This document shows, piece by piece, positions 23,247 to 35,739 of a DNA stretch of 64,000 nt. The stretch is taken from NCBI RefSeq assembly GCF_036785885.1, contig NC_092323.1, forward strand, positions 2,334,501 to 2,398,500, in the 5' to 3' direction. Both the position numbers and the translations under genes were made by a program. Under the pieces are notes generated by a model. That model was not told the DNA's origin. It worked only from the letters and a program-made list of their open reading frames with translations, and ran no database searches. Source of the stretch: Coffea arabica (taxonomy: Eukaryota > Streptophyta > Magnoliopsida > Gentianales > Rubiaceae). The first letter of the stretch is position 1. Each line of letters starts with the position of its first letter.

Positions 23247-25064
23247 TAGTGGCGGCACTGTCTGAAATTAGTAATTTGATGTTTCAAAAAGTTAAAATAT
23301 TCGTCCAATCAAATTCAAATGCCGCCAACCAACTTGATCCATGTCCCCACTTCACTTTGCAATAACAAGCACAGACACATTTGAGAGAGATTGGTATTTT
23401 ATAATTATCTCAACAGAAAATGCAATCCCGACGTGCCTCAATTAACTATACAACGAGTTTTTCAAGTCGGCCTTTTCAAAATCGGCCACAAATTCAAAAG
23501 TCAGTAGTGTATTGAGGAAAGGGAAAAATAATTCTCTTCGCTTATCGAACCAGAATAAATAAGCAATAGAAATGTGCCAGTAGTAGTAGTATTCCTTCCG
23601 TTTCCTGCCGACCTCAGAATTATACACATGCGTCTTTAGTTTTCATCTACAAAACCAAAAGGTCTCAATGAATTCTCAATCAAGCAAAAGATCCGCACCC
23701 CCCCCCCCCTTTGTACAGTACAGTGTGCGCTGCCCCAATTACGGAGAAAGGCATGGTGTGCCTGTCGTAACAAACTTTGTGCTTAAACCACTCACAGTTT
23801 TTTTTTTTTTTTTTTTTTGGAGTAATTACGAATGCTTGGCGACTTTGTCAAGGGAAATAATGACGCTTATGTGATCAAGCATATCGATTTCATCCAAATT
23901 TAAAATATTTAATTTGGATGTCACATAATTGACTAGGTAGCAAGATAACATCCAGTGACGTCTAGTTGCTCTCTCTCTCTCTCTATATATATATGCGTGT
24001 GTCCGTATACATACATATATATATATATATATGTTTTCACAAACATTTTCTCTCTTTATTGTAATTTTCGTATTCACAAATGTTTTTCACACAAAAATCG
24101 AAAGACTTTTATTCGTGAAATAGAACAACAAAAACATGTTCGATAAACTTTTCCTCATTATATATATATATATATATATATATTTTTAGAGTAAATATTA
24201 TATGCACTGATATTATATATACTATCACGATTAGATGCATGATACATATACAAAATTTGAGTTTCATATTCAAATTCGAATTATATATCATGCATTCAAT
24301 GGTGAAAATGTACATACTGTTAGTGTATGGAAGATTAATTCATTTTTTAAATAATATTGTTATCTTACTAGAAATAGAAAATCAATTAAAAAAATAAAAG
24401 AATTATAAAGCACCACCCTCTCACTGTGTTACATAGATCTGCAAATTTTCATTAGAACCCAACATGAAATACCCAAAACTGAGATTCAAAGAAAATAGAT
24501 TGGTTGTTAAATATATAATTACATAGTATGGCGTTGGATTTTTGTTAAATTTTTTATAATGTAGTTCGGATCGACTCAAATATTTTAATATCTCCCATTA
24601 ATAATTAATCCTTATTTGTTCACCCATTCTATGGAAATAATGGAACATAATACAAATGAAAAAGGTGATTCTAATCTCATATACAAACTACCTACACACA
24701 AAACCAAAGAGATCCAGATTAGGCTGTTCTTTTTTCATTTCAATCTATACACACATTTTTCACCCAAATCAAGATTCTGCGAACGTTGAGGATAGCACCT
24801 CAATCTTTTGTACCAATGTAAGAGGGACTGTAAATCATAACTGGAACACTTAGGCCAATAACAAGAACCATTAAATTTTGTTGAATCGCCTAGCTACAAC
24901 TGTTTTTTTTCGTGCTTTAATTAGTTTATGACGTGCATAAGTCAGTACTTGTTAGTTAATTTGCAGATAATCTCCCAGGAAGTTACTCATTCATCGCCTC
25001 AAATGCATTTTTCCTATAATTTGCAACAAAATACGTTGAAGTCGGTGTGTTTGACTAGGAGATT

Positions 25065-25215
25065 ATTTGGGATAATCTTTTAAGAAATACTGTAATACTT
25101 TTTTTTATATATAATGTATGTGAAATAAACAGGTAATTAAAAAAATATGTTGATGATGCAAACAGGTCAATATTTGTAAATAAGGTGTAAATAATGTGCA
25201 ATCCAAATAAATATA
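25065..25215. mobile_element. Complete MITE spanning the inner boundary of the right arm
   Basis: The ends GATTATTTGGGATAAT and GTGCAATCCAAATAAAT are imperfect inverted repeats, and the body is AT-rich. The inverted-repeat boundary (25100) lies inside it. This suggests that the right-hand arrangement is ancestral and the left arm is the derived copy. Confidence 0.6.
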
Positions 25216-25539
25216 TCTTTCACTATAATTACACGATTAAAAAAGATTTTCTCAATTCATTTCCCCCCCTTCATTGTCTCCCACCAGTAAAGGGCGTCCA
25301 TTCATGGCTTCCACTGATAGACACACATTAGACCCGAAGGTCTAAATTTTCGGTGGATGTTTGATTTTCCACGAGTACCGGATAAATTTTCGGTAGATAT
25401 TTAATTTTTCCATAGGTTAAATATAATGATTGGATTGCTTTGATGTTAATTTTCCTTTAAACCTAAAAATTGTCATTTTTACGTATTTTATTATACTCAG
25501 GCATAAACATAGGCAAATCAAAAGAATTAAAAAAAAATA

Positions 25540-25918
25540 TGCTTCCTCCGTTTCACTTTGATATTTTTATTTTTATTTTTTATTCTTCCCAAATATAATC
25601 CACTTACCAATTGAACAATATTGTTAAATTTTAACTTATATAAAATACCCTTATTTAATGTAAGTTGTTATCAGTTATATAACCTACCTTATTCATTAAT
25701 TGCTTTGATTCATTACCTTGAATAGTGCAACTTAATTTCCATCAATTTTGTTGTTGTTATTAGTGTAAAGATATAATGATTAGTTATATTACTAATATTA
25801 ATGTAAGAGTATTTCAGAAAAATAGTATGCTAGATTTACTCTTCCAATAAAATTAACTAAATTTTCTTAAACAGCGTGGGAAAAAAAAATCAAGACTATC
25901 AAAGTGGGATGGAAGGAA
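25540..25918. mobile_element. Mariner/Stowaway-like MITE in the right arm
   Basis: Mirror of the element at 6047-6425, with the same ends and TA flanks. Confidence 0.7.
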
Positions 25919-26658
25919 TATTTACATAAGTTATTGGGCTCAGGATGAAATAAATAATTAAAATGTTCCTCACAATTTACCGGGTCACTTTTTTACCGGG
26001 TCTTTTTTCCCCCTTTTTATAAAACTAATTATAGTATATAATAAATGGATGTTGATCCATCGTTTTCTTTCACTGTAACACTACAATTTTGTGTATATGG
26101 TAGATATCGTATCCAAGATGATGTGTTGCAACTTTGCTCCAAATGATTCTAAAACTAGTAAGTATACCACCAACTAAATGCGTGTTTGATTCATGAACTG
26201 GCGAAATATTGTTCACTATCATTGTGCTAAAATTGATATTGATTCAAAAAATTAGTAAAACTGCAAAATTTGGCCAGCAGGATAGGGATCTCCAATTAAC
26301 ACAGTACTATAAAAAGATCCAAGCTTGTTAATTATGGTTTACAGGTAGATAACACACGCTAATTACCCAAAAAAACGTGGGACGGCAACGTGAGCTGCCG
26401 GCCAATTGTGAGTATGTATGGTTCCAGGAATTTTCTTAAGAAACTACACATACTTACTACTAGTATATAGTATTATACAGCTCAAAAAACAATCACTTGC
26501 CTTCAATGAAGACCTGGGAAAGTCAAACAAAAACGTCGTCTTCACTCTCTCCCTCTCCACAGTTTACGTAGAAGATATACTCAGTAGGTAGGTGCCGTAG
26601 AGGAGGGAGGACACTCTGGATATTCATTGTATATATCTACATCCATCCACTTTTTGTT

Positions 26659-26672
26659 CATATATAAATATA
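26659..26672 (+). promoter_or_regulatory. TATA-like element of the right LHT gene
   Basis: The stretch TATATAAATATATA lies about 230 bp upstream of the LHT ATG and is the best core promoter candidate. Its mirror copy is at 5293-5306. Assignment is by position and composition only. Confidence 0.5.
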
Positions 26673-26899
26673 TACGCCGGAGGTTTCCATAGATTTCCTC
26701 GTTCGTATCTACTGCCGTTTTGTCCTTCCGAACCTCAGACTGCTGCCTCTCTGGACTCCTCCTCCTTTGTAACACAGGTGTAATCATTTCTTCTTTTTTT
26801 GGGGGGTTAAAAGACAAGCGAGGAGTTTCGTATTGTGTCCGGCTGTTCTTCGTCGGTTGCTCATCTCATCTCCAAGCTTTCTAATTCCTCCGCATCATC

Positions 26900-29800
26900 A
26901 TGGGAACTCAAGCTCCAACTGATCATCTCCACTACGACGACTCCAAAACAGTAAGTCACGCCCTCTCCCTCTCTTTCTCTCTGTCAAACGCGCACAGGAA
27001 CTCCCCAAATCCCCCCGTGCATATTTGGGATTTGACCGTCCCTGACGTACGTTAAAAAAAGTAGGTATTCTTTTTATTTCCTCGAACCTTTTTTTGGTTG
27101 ATGGAAAATACTAGTACTACTACTACTGTTATTAGTGATGCATGGTAACACCCCTGTAAGAATTTTAAAAGCTTTTTTTGTTCTCGTCATGCATGATTAA
27201 CTCAAGTAGCAGCAAAAATGGTCCCCGGACAGACGCCTATGGCGAAGTAAAGATGAGGAGGTAATCAAGGGACCTGGAGAAAATTGATTCTTGATATTAT
27301 TATTACTGTTAAGCTTAGAAGAAGTTAGGTACCGCCAGTAATAATCTCATCTACGTGGTCATTAATTAGTTTGGAGTGCACCTGCGTGAAAGAAATATTT
27401 TGAAAAATGGATCGATGTAGTTCCTTCAAGACTTCATTCTATCGCAAGACAAGCTTTAATTACATCATGCATTCATATGATTGAATAGTAAGGAAGGGTC
27501 TCCATTTTGAATGATCGTAGTGAAATTTAACCAGCTGGCGTCCAGTAATAATATCCAAAGCAACTGTAATTAGTAATTACCCCCATATATATATATATAT
27601 ATGTATGTATTGAAGAAGAAGAAGGAGAAGGATAAGAAAATGTGGCGTGCCAAACTGGCCGCTGGACAGTGGGGTTCTCGTGACAATGACGATAACAATT
27701 ACGGTCGTTGACTGGGTGAGTTTAGAGTTTAGGATCTCACCACATGGCATAGGCGTTTGGTTGGCTACAAGTCAAGTGCGGAACTTGGACCCATTGCTGG
27801 TGTGGTGTGTTTGACTTTTCAGAGTAGGATTACGTAGCTCTTTTAAACTATGAAAGTTGAAAGTTGAAACCAAAACCCCAACCCTTTTTCATATTTCAGC
27901 TTCGGGTTCTTCATGTCTCGGTTACACGATATTTTGATACTTGAAAAAATGATGAAAGTCAATATCTCCACAATTGGCGGCACCCATGGTTGTTTCTATG
28001 AATCTACTTCTTCTTTTATTTATTTATATATATTTTCAACATGCTGGTGCTAGCGGTATTGTTTGGATTGCATTTTTTTAAAACTTTTTATAAAAAAAAA
28101 CATTGTTGTGATTTGACATACATGGAATAAAAAGTTGATTGAAAAATGTATTTACGAAAACGTAGTAATTTTTCAAAGACCAAACAAGGCCTAAGCAATG
28201 CCCTTCTTCCAAGGATTTCATTGCTTCTAAGGTCCAACTTCCCATGTCGGTAACTTTCTTCCTTGGATTTTCGTGATACTCCTACCAATGACAGTGGACC
28301 GCAGCATTCATAATTCATAAAGTAATACACATGAATTTCTACGTTTATTTCCCCTTTACAACTAGTCCTCACTTTCCATAATTAACTAGCGGTGTGTACG
28401 CGTATACTTTCGATAGGTTTATTTTTCTTTTTCATCTATTTTAAATTATAATTTATTTTTCAATAAAAAATATAGTTAATTTATAATTTTTTTAAAAATG
28501 CACTTTTTCTAACTAGTCACAGTCTATTTAACAGAAGGATATCTTATGAAAGTATTGAACTAAATTTATTTTTTTAATAAAATTAACTAATTTCTTTAAA
28601 TTATGTGAAAAAAAAATCAAATTGATCAAAGTGGAACGGACGGAGGAGGAGGAGAGGGAGTACATTAAATAATGTATCAGTCCCAGTTAACAAGTGTCTT
28701 GCGTAGTTTAAACAAATTCATGAATAAGAGTTGCTTTCAGCTCCGTCGAAGCCTTACTGGGAACAACGGTATGCGGTTCCGTTCCCGTCGTAGTAAGTAG
28801 TAACTGAGCAGGACGTCGGGATGATTGGGAAGGTTGCGGTTGTGGGCTTTAGGCCTTCGTCGTTGCGTGCTTGGCATTCATTCACTTTTTTGGAATCATG
28901 TGTGGCTGGCTCAAAGCGTAAAACTTCCAAGAGTCTTGGAAACTTTTTTGTAAAAGTGGGAGTGGTGGATACTATAATCATTATTGTCGTCCAGCCCACA
29001 ATGCATCGTCCTCTTGTCTCTGTCCACCGAACTGTGGTGTTTTGTTTTGTTTCGTGTCAACCTAACTATGGTTCTGTTTTGACGTCACCGTCAAAAGGTG
29101 TATATCAGTCTAGTTCTTCTTTTGGTAATTACACATCTATTAAGTTCTACCGTCGATTGTTAAGTTGCGACACTTTTTGGCCTCCGGTTACCAGCCCACA
29201 CCAACCCCACCCCTCCAAAAAAAAAAAAAAACTGCGCTAGTAAATATGGAATTAGAGAGACATTCTACTTATGGCTAAATTTGCCCATCAAATTTATGGA
29301 TAGGCTTTGTTTCTATTGGATTGCACTGAAGCCAGAATTTTTTTTAGTTAAAAATGATCTACTGTAACATGGCTCCACGCTTATTTTGAAACAATGCTGC
29401 AATATGATTTGAAAAAAACATGATTTTTTTTTCAGGTGTCTTTTTCCCCACATTTTCCTCAAATTTTCTTCTTTTTCCTTTTTGTTTGACAATTCTGAAT
29501 GAAATTCAATTTGAAATTTATGAACGAAAAATTATGCGGAAAACTACAGGTGGACAATCGAACGGCTGAAGAGAAGGCAATTGATGAATGGCTTCCTATT
29601 ACGTCCTCAAGGAATGCAAAATGGTGGTACTCGGCCTTTCACAATGTCACTGCCATGGTGGGAGCTGGAGTGTTGAGCTTGCCTTATGCCATGTCCAAGC
29701 TTGGATGGTAGGGTTCCTTTTCTTCTGAGTATTTAATCTGGACTTTTGGGTAGTGTTCATCTTATATAACTCCTGTTACTTAGGATGTAGAATAGTCGTA

Positions 29801-31467
29801 CTAGTAGAAATCTTGATCCTAATCTTGCTGGTGGACTGACAAGCTTTATGTACGATCATCAAAAAATTTTTAGGGGGCCTGGAGTGACTGTAATGGTCTT
29901 ATCTTGGATTATCACTCTGTACACCTTATGGCAAATGGTTGAAATGCACGAAATGGTTCCGGGGAAACGTTTCGACAGATATCACGAGCTAGGCCAGCAT
30001 GCTTTTGGTGAGAAACTTGGTCTCTGGATTGTAGTACCCCAACAGCTAGTGGTTGAAGTGGGCGTGGACATTGTTTACATGGTTACTGGAGGGAAGTCAT
30101 TGAAGAAGTTCCATGACTTGGTCTGCTCAAAGCCTTGCAAAGATATCAAGACTACCTACTTCATTATGATCTTCGCCTCTGTTCATTTTGTGCTCTCCCA
30201 TCTTCCAAACTTCAATTCCATCTCCGGTGTGTCTTTGGCCGCAGCCGTCATGTCATTGAGGTATTCCCCCAGCGTCATCTCTGGTTTTTACTGTTTTTAT
30301 TTTGATTCTTAAGCGGTTGCAATGCTGACGTGACTGTGTTAATATGTAGTTACTCCACCATTGCTTGGGGTGCCTCCGTGAAAAAGGGTGTCCAACCAGA
30401 TGTGGAATATGGCTACAAAGCTACGACTACAGCAGGAACACTTTTCAACTTCTTCGGTGCCCTGGGAGATGTAGCTTTTGCTTACGCCGGTCACAATGTT
30501 GTTTTAGAGATTCAAGCCACCATCCCTTCTAAACCTGGGAAGCCTTCCAAGGTGCCCATGTGGAGAGGAGTGGTTGTTGCCTACATAGTTGTGGCATTGT
30601 GCTATTTCCCGGTTGCTTTTATAGGGTACTGGATGTTCGGAAACAGTGTCGAGGATAACGTTCTCCTCTCATTGAATAAACCAACCTGGCTAATTGCGAT
30701 GGCTAACATGTTTGTCGTGGTTCACGTAATCGGAAGCTATCAGGTAAGGAGGCTCTCCTCTCTGTTGATGTAGTTTTGAGCAGCTCATTTTTCACGAGGT
30801 TGTTTGGCTAGGACAGCACAACCGTGATATCTGTGGACTGTTTTGATTGCAGATTTATGCGATGCCGGTTTTCGACATGATTGAAACTGTGCTCGTCAAG
30901 AAATTAAGATTCAAGCCCAGTTGGACGTTGCGCTTTGTTTCGAGGAACATTTACGTGGGTAAGTGATGGCATTTGATTGTTTTAGACCTTCTCCTTGGAT
31001 TGAAAGTTGCATTGAAGTTTGATAGGGATGTCTTGACTGCAGCTTTCACAATGTTTGTTGGTCTCACATTCCCATTCTTCGGCGGACTTCTTGGATTCTT
31101 TGGAGGCTTTGCTTTCGCCCCAACTACATACTTCGTGAGTACCCTCTCAGTATGGGCCCTTTTTCTCTTTTCATCTTCCTGCTGTATGGGTCTGGTCTGC
31201 TAAATCCATCTTTTCTGCAGCTCCCCTGTATCATGTGGCTTGCCGTCTATAAACCGAGGAGATACAGCTTGTCTTGGATTACAAACTGGGTACGTGCAAC
31301 TTCGGACTCTTGAAATCGTAGGGTTTTAATTATAGAAATTTGAAGCTGATCTAACTTGGTTTTGGCAGATTTGCATCATACTGGGAGTCCTCTTGATGGT
31401 TATTGCGCCAATTGGAGGGCTAAGACAGATCATACTTGAAGCGAAGACCTATAAATTCTACTCGTAG
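26900..31467 (+). CDS. LHT1: LHT1-type lysine/histidine (amino acid) transporter, right copy
   Basis: Exons 26900-26950, 29550-29707, 29874-30260, 30350-30743, 30853-30958, 31043-31134, 31221-31289 and 31369-31467, all with GT-AG borders, sum to 452 codons including TAG. The start is the ATG in ATCATCATGGG, about 230 bp downstream of a TATA-like stretch. Residues about 35-70 hold the [19 protein letters not shown] block that opens the first membrane segments. The [18 protein letters not shown] loop and the C-terminal LRQIILEAK segment are typical of LHT proteins in the AAAP family. The family imports neutral and acidic amino acids with protons, for root uptake and mesophyll loading. The gene converges on the PES-ankyrin fusion gene with about 680 bp between stop codons. 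Confidence 0.92.
28055..28191. mobile_element. MITE, TTGTTTGG-type, in LHT intron 1 (right copy)
   Basis: Mirror of the element at 3774-3910, identical because it lies in the inverted repeat. It was therefore present before the arms became two. Confidence 0.6.
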
Positions 31468-32149
31468 AGGCAGAGCAGCTTGCCTACAGCGAAGGATGTA
31501 GTGATATAGGTAAAAAGGAAGCAGTCAGAACTCAGAAGAGCGTCAGCTTCGCCATGGAAGCAGTCGACGGGTGGGTGGGCTCATCACTAGTCATGGCGGA
31601 ATAGGAATTCCGAATTCATACTAGAAGCAAGTATAAAGATGTATTGAAGTGCTCTTTTGAGTAAAAAAAAATTCATGCTGGTTTGGTTAATACATACATC
31701 CGCGGTTTTTTTTTTAGTGTGTGTGTGTGTGTGTGTGCATATGTAGTATTTTCTTGTGATCCTTTTGGAGTGTATGATGCATTGGTATAATATGGAAAAT
31801 TGCTCATACAAGTACAGTGTTCACAATCAGTTCATATAAATTTCACGCAGAGCCTCTTATATGAACAGAATCAGCAAATCAAGCAAAGCATGTTTACATT
31901 ACCTTCTTAAAACAAACAGAATACATTTAAAGGCACAGAAGAATGTACACTATTTTTTTTCCTGGATCAGGGCCTAAAACCAGCGAGAAACTACTTCTTC
32001 ATCGACCAAATTCTTCTACATATAAAGCAAAACATGTCATGGTGAGCCAATTTCCAGTTACGAGAATTGCCCGCCCAAAACATTTAGGCCACCCCTGCGT
32101 TCTCTACAAAAATCACCAGGATTCAATAACCTCTTTGTCTACAAGTCAT

Positions 32150-35100
32150 TTACAGAACAGCACGTTCATAAATCTCGTATGGCTGTAGTCCACTGGAAGT
32201 AGGAGCTTTTGCAGATTGTCCTGGGCCACCAAAACATAACAACTGGTTCATCAACTTCTTATTGATTGGCCCTAGTTTGGGAACTGCACTTGGTGATCCA
32301 TCACCATCACCGATCTGTCTGGAGCAAGAAGCTCCTGCTATATCATTCTCAATTTGTATACCTTTTTGTTTATCCAAAGAGCTATGCGAGGAGAATGACG
32401 ATTTCGAAAATGAACTTGACCGTGATCGACGAGATACATTGACACTGGGAATTCCCTGCATCACACCATGCACTAGACCAGAAGCGAGTTTCTTCTTTGC
32501 TGATGGACTTGGAAGGTTACTCCTTACCGAAAGAGTTCGCTTGTTGTTCGGAAGTGATGAAGGCCTGGAGAACCTCTGCCGCAGAGGAATTGGAGGTCCT
32601 TCTGAGGGGCATATAGAATGTTCACCCACTGATTTTTTGCATCGATCTGCCCTTTTGTCTTTCATCTTAGGCCAGTGAAGCAGCTGTTTTAGCCTTCGTG
32701 CTGCATAGCTTACAGTGTGTAGTTTCTTTCTTTTTGTTGTGCTAGAGGTCTCCAGACTCGAGTCATGGTGGTTTGTCTCGGTCGAACAAGGGCTCAGGCC
32801 TACACTACCACCTGCATCTGAAATATTCTCAATGCCGGTATAAAGGAATATTTCCATGTCAGAGGTCCTGAAGGAAGTTCCAGGACTACCTCCAATACTT
32901 CGCATTCTTAAATGGGATGCAATTGCTTTTCTTGTTGAGTAGTCCTGACAACTGAAGATTCCACCTGCTGATATCAACTGTTTGGCCAGTATATCAGAAG
33001 ACACAGAATGTGGCCGTTGCCTCAGAATATCAAGAGGGGTCATTCCTTCCATATCACGAATATTGACATTGATAAAGCGAGCATTTGAAGGAAGTTGGTG
33101 TTGGAGTTGGGCAAGTCTGAGTTCAGACTCTTCAAGTTTTGTCTCTTCGTGTTTTTCCTCAACTTGTTGGGACCCAGACAAACCGATATCTTCGGAGTCC
33201 AATTTAGAAGCTTTAGAATTGGCATCAAAGTATCTTGACAAAGCATATAGATCTGCACAAATTTAGAAACAAAGAAAATACAGTATCAAGTTTTCATGTA
33301 TTAACATGCAGAGTAAACCAGCTCTAGCCAACCCATTCTACAAAAGTAAAATATTCTCCCAATTGACTTCTAAGGAAATATTTATGAGAAACTGAGTAAG
33401 GGTAAATGGAATACCGGCTGCCAATGCTTCCAAGCGAGAATCCAGAATTGGTGGATATTTGACATTTATTGAATGATAAAGTTTGAAATTAACAAAAGCA
33501 AGGAGAGTCTGCAACAAAAAACAAATAAAAATAAGTATTGAAAGAAATTAAGAGGAAAACAGAAACAGATGAGTGGAAAATAAATCTTCACTGAGTCTAC
33601 AATAAGAGGGAGATAAGTCAATAAAAATGGATAAGGCGTGTGAAATTGATTAATTTGATATGAAGATTTTGCACAATATGATGTGCCTATACAGTTCAAG
33701 GAGGTGCACTCAGGCTAAAGTGGGGCAGTGCCATGCTAGTACTTTGCCATAATAAAATGAATAAGGCATGAGAGAATACAATTCGGTGACAGAGTAAGTA
33801 ATGATTCTTCAGCAGTGTTATCTAATGACAACTGTCTCTAGGAAAGCTTAAAATTTGAGACTCTGGCCATGTCTCCAACTTCACCCATAAAAAGTCATGC
33901 TTCATAATTGACACACATCACCTGTTTTGAAAAAAAATTATATTTTGGCCCTATATAAGGTTAAGCAAGTGAGTCTGCAAATCCTGCAGAAAATACCTAA
34001 GCTAATTTTATCTTCTAATCTTCATGAAAAAAGAAGAAAACAATTACCACTCTTCACCCTGCAAAATTCCACAGAGACTGGACACTGAATGTATGTAAAA
34101 GAAAAATCAATCATGAAACCCAACATCCACTAACCTCATAGAATTCCAGGAAAGTCAGCATCACTTTGAAGTCGACGTCATCTGGCAATACTTGCTGCAA
34201 TGCATGAGGAGTTAACCAAGTGACCTTTTGGCCCTCAACCTCTGCCTGCAGAGATCATTGCTCTATCAATGTCTACCAGAAAAGGACCATATACCAGGAA
34301 TTCAGACTAGAAGGAAAGAAGACCAGAAGAAGATATACCTGGTAATATATTCCCTTTACAGATATGAAAGTTTTCCGAAGTTTATGAGTGCGAGAAATAT
34401 AAGCCTGCCATTCATGACTCAACCTAATCCATACCGAATTAGAATATCCGATAAGTACAAGAGATATGAAGTAATATCAAGAAATGTTCAAAAGCTGTAA
34501 ACTTAGTCTCACAAATATTATCTACAACAATCAAAGTAATAACCTTCGACAATTATGAATACGGTCAACTTGAATGTTTTCCCTTTCGACCCTCTGAATA
34601 GCAGGCAATGCAGCAAAGAGGTGAACCATACTGAGACAATCATCCAGATCACGTAGTGCATCAATGAATTTTGGGTACCTGTACCCAAGCAGTTATAGAT
34701 GCCCTTTTTCAAGTACCTCAACTAAGCAAGCACAAAAGGTTGCAACCTCAAAATTTATGCCATCAACCAACCTCTCTCCGATAAGCCTATCTAGTGTGTA
34801 TGAAGGCTTGCGGCTCAATAGACGCTCAGCAAGATCTCGGTTTTTCTTTGACTGGGCTTTCTTGACCTTCTTCTCATACGCCCGCATCTCTCTTAACTTC
34901 TCAAGTAGGGGCTCATGTTTCAAGAACAGAATATCTTTCATGTGATAATAGGTGTGGTGGGATCCCTTGACCTTCTTCTTGGGGTCTCGGGGAAAGACAC
35001 CTTTGAGGATGCATAATTTCCTGTAAGGATGAACCTTAAGTACTAAAATCAGTAATCCTTTTTTACCATGCAAAACAAGCTGAAGTAGCTAATGCTCATG

Positions 35101-35609
35101 GAACCCCTTTTCTACTGCTTATGTTGCTACAAGCTATACACGTGCAAAGCTTTTTCTTATAACTTCCCTCGTCTATTAGATGCATTTTCACGATGGAAAT
35201 TTTCAGAAAATGTATATACAAGTTGGTTGGCCCTAACACTGTGGAAACAATCAAAGAATCTTTATCTTGTTTGCTTCACGGGAACTTTTAAAGGGCAAAA
35301 TCCCTTGTCAAAAGCAATTCTCAAACTAGCTAAACCAATACAATCAGATGCAATTTGAGCTAAATAGTAAATCGTTAATCAGATGGAGGGGGAAGGCACC
35401 TGAAAACTGATAAGCTGACTTGGAGATATTTGACGGCTTGTGACCTTGTAACATATTTTGCAGCGTTCCCCTCCTTTTTCTTCCCCTGAAAACGGACGGA
35501 ACATGTCACAGAACTTGGCAGTCAAATGAACTTCACTAAAACAACAATGAGAGAAAGACAATGAGCCGGGTGGAATTGAACTAACCGGAGGTCTGTAATG
35601 CTTCGGCAT
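32150..35609 (-). CDS. Chimeric gene: Pescadillo N-terminal half fused to ankyrin-protein C-terminal half
   Basis: Exons (minus strand) 35586-35609, 35400-35485, 34772-35020, 34544-34678, 34339-34423, 34135-34245, 33415-33508 and 32150-33252 sum to 1887 nt, 628 residues, with no stop. Residues 1 to about 318 are a well-kept Pescadillo N-terminus: [28 protein letters not shown], the [11 protein letters not shown] basic stretch and [13 protein letters not shown], ending at [13 protein letters not shown]. There, at about 33083 in the middle of the last exon, it switches to [20 protein letters not shown] and a basic Ser-rich tail ending YEIYERAVL. This tail resembles the C-terminal part of plant ankyrin-repeat proteins; that match is from memory. 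PES works with BOP1 and WDR12 in 60S ribosome assembly, and its BRCT domain is missing here. The fusion may be expressed from the PES promoter, but its function is unknown. Confidence 0.85.
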
Positions 35610-35705
35610 GGCGGCAGAGTAACACCGACTAGGGAGAGCACTTCGAATGGAGGAGACGCCAGGAACTTCGGTTTTGCCTTTGTTTGTTCGGCGGTGCGGA
35701 TACAA

Positions 35706-35714
35706 AAACCCTAA
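35706..35714 (-). promoter_or_regulatory. Telobox in the PES-type promoter
   Basis: AAACCCTAA about 97 bp upstream of the PES ATG. Teloboxes are common in promoters of plant ribosome-biogenesis and translation genes, so this fits the PES-derived first half of the gene. Confidence 0.6.
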
Positions 35715-35739
35715 TCGGGTAAAAACCGACTTGGTGCCT

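Larger units (their letters stand above)
20130..25064. other. Gene-free, repeat-rich right flank of the spacer
   Basis: Apart from the SINEs and palindrome listed, it holds microsatellites (AT runs near 20648, 24015 and 24162), GGTCC repeats near 20280, poly-C near 23700 and a MITE-like hairpin (about 24190-24330) of the TATCAC type also seen near 42.6 kb. No coding gene could be supported. Confidence 0.6.
25100..31964. repeat. Right arm of the giant inverted repeat
   Basis: This is the reverse complement of 1-6865. The inner boundary at 25100 falls in a poly-T/AT stretch inside a complete MITE of about 150 bp, while the same MITE in the left arm is cut off at that point. The outer limit of 31964 is only the mirror of the window edge, so the arm may continue to the right. 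Identical introns and intergenic DNA mean a very recent duplication, gene conversion or an assembly duplication. Confidence 0.95.

Noticed and set aside
23795-23820. Poly-T run as another SINE tail
   Set aside because: No matching target duplication or SINE body next to it.
1-31964. Plastid-type inverted repeat
   Set aside because: The arms carry intron-rich nuclear genes and no rRNA or plastid genes.
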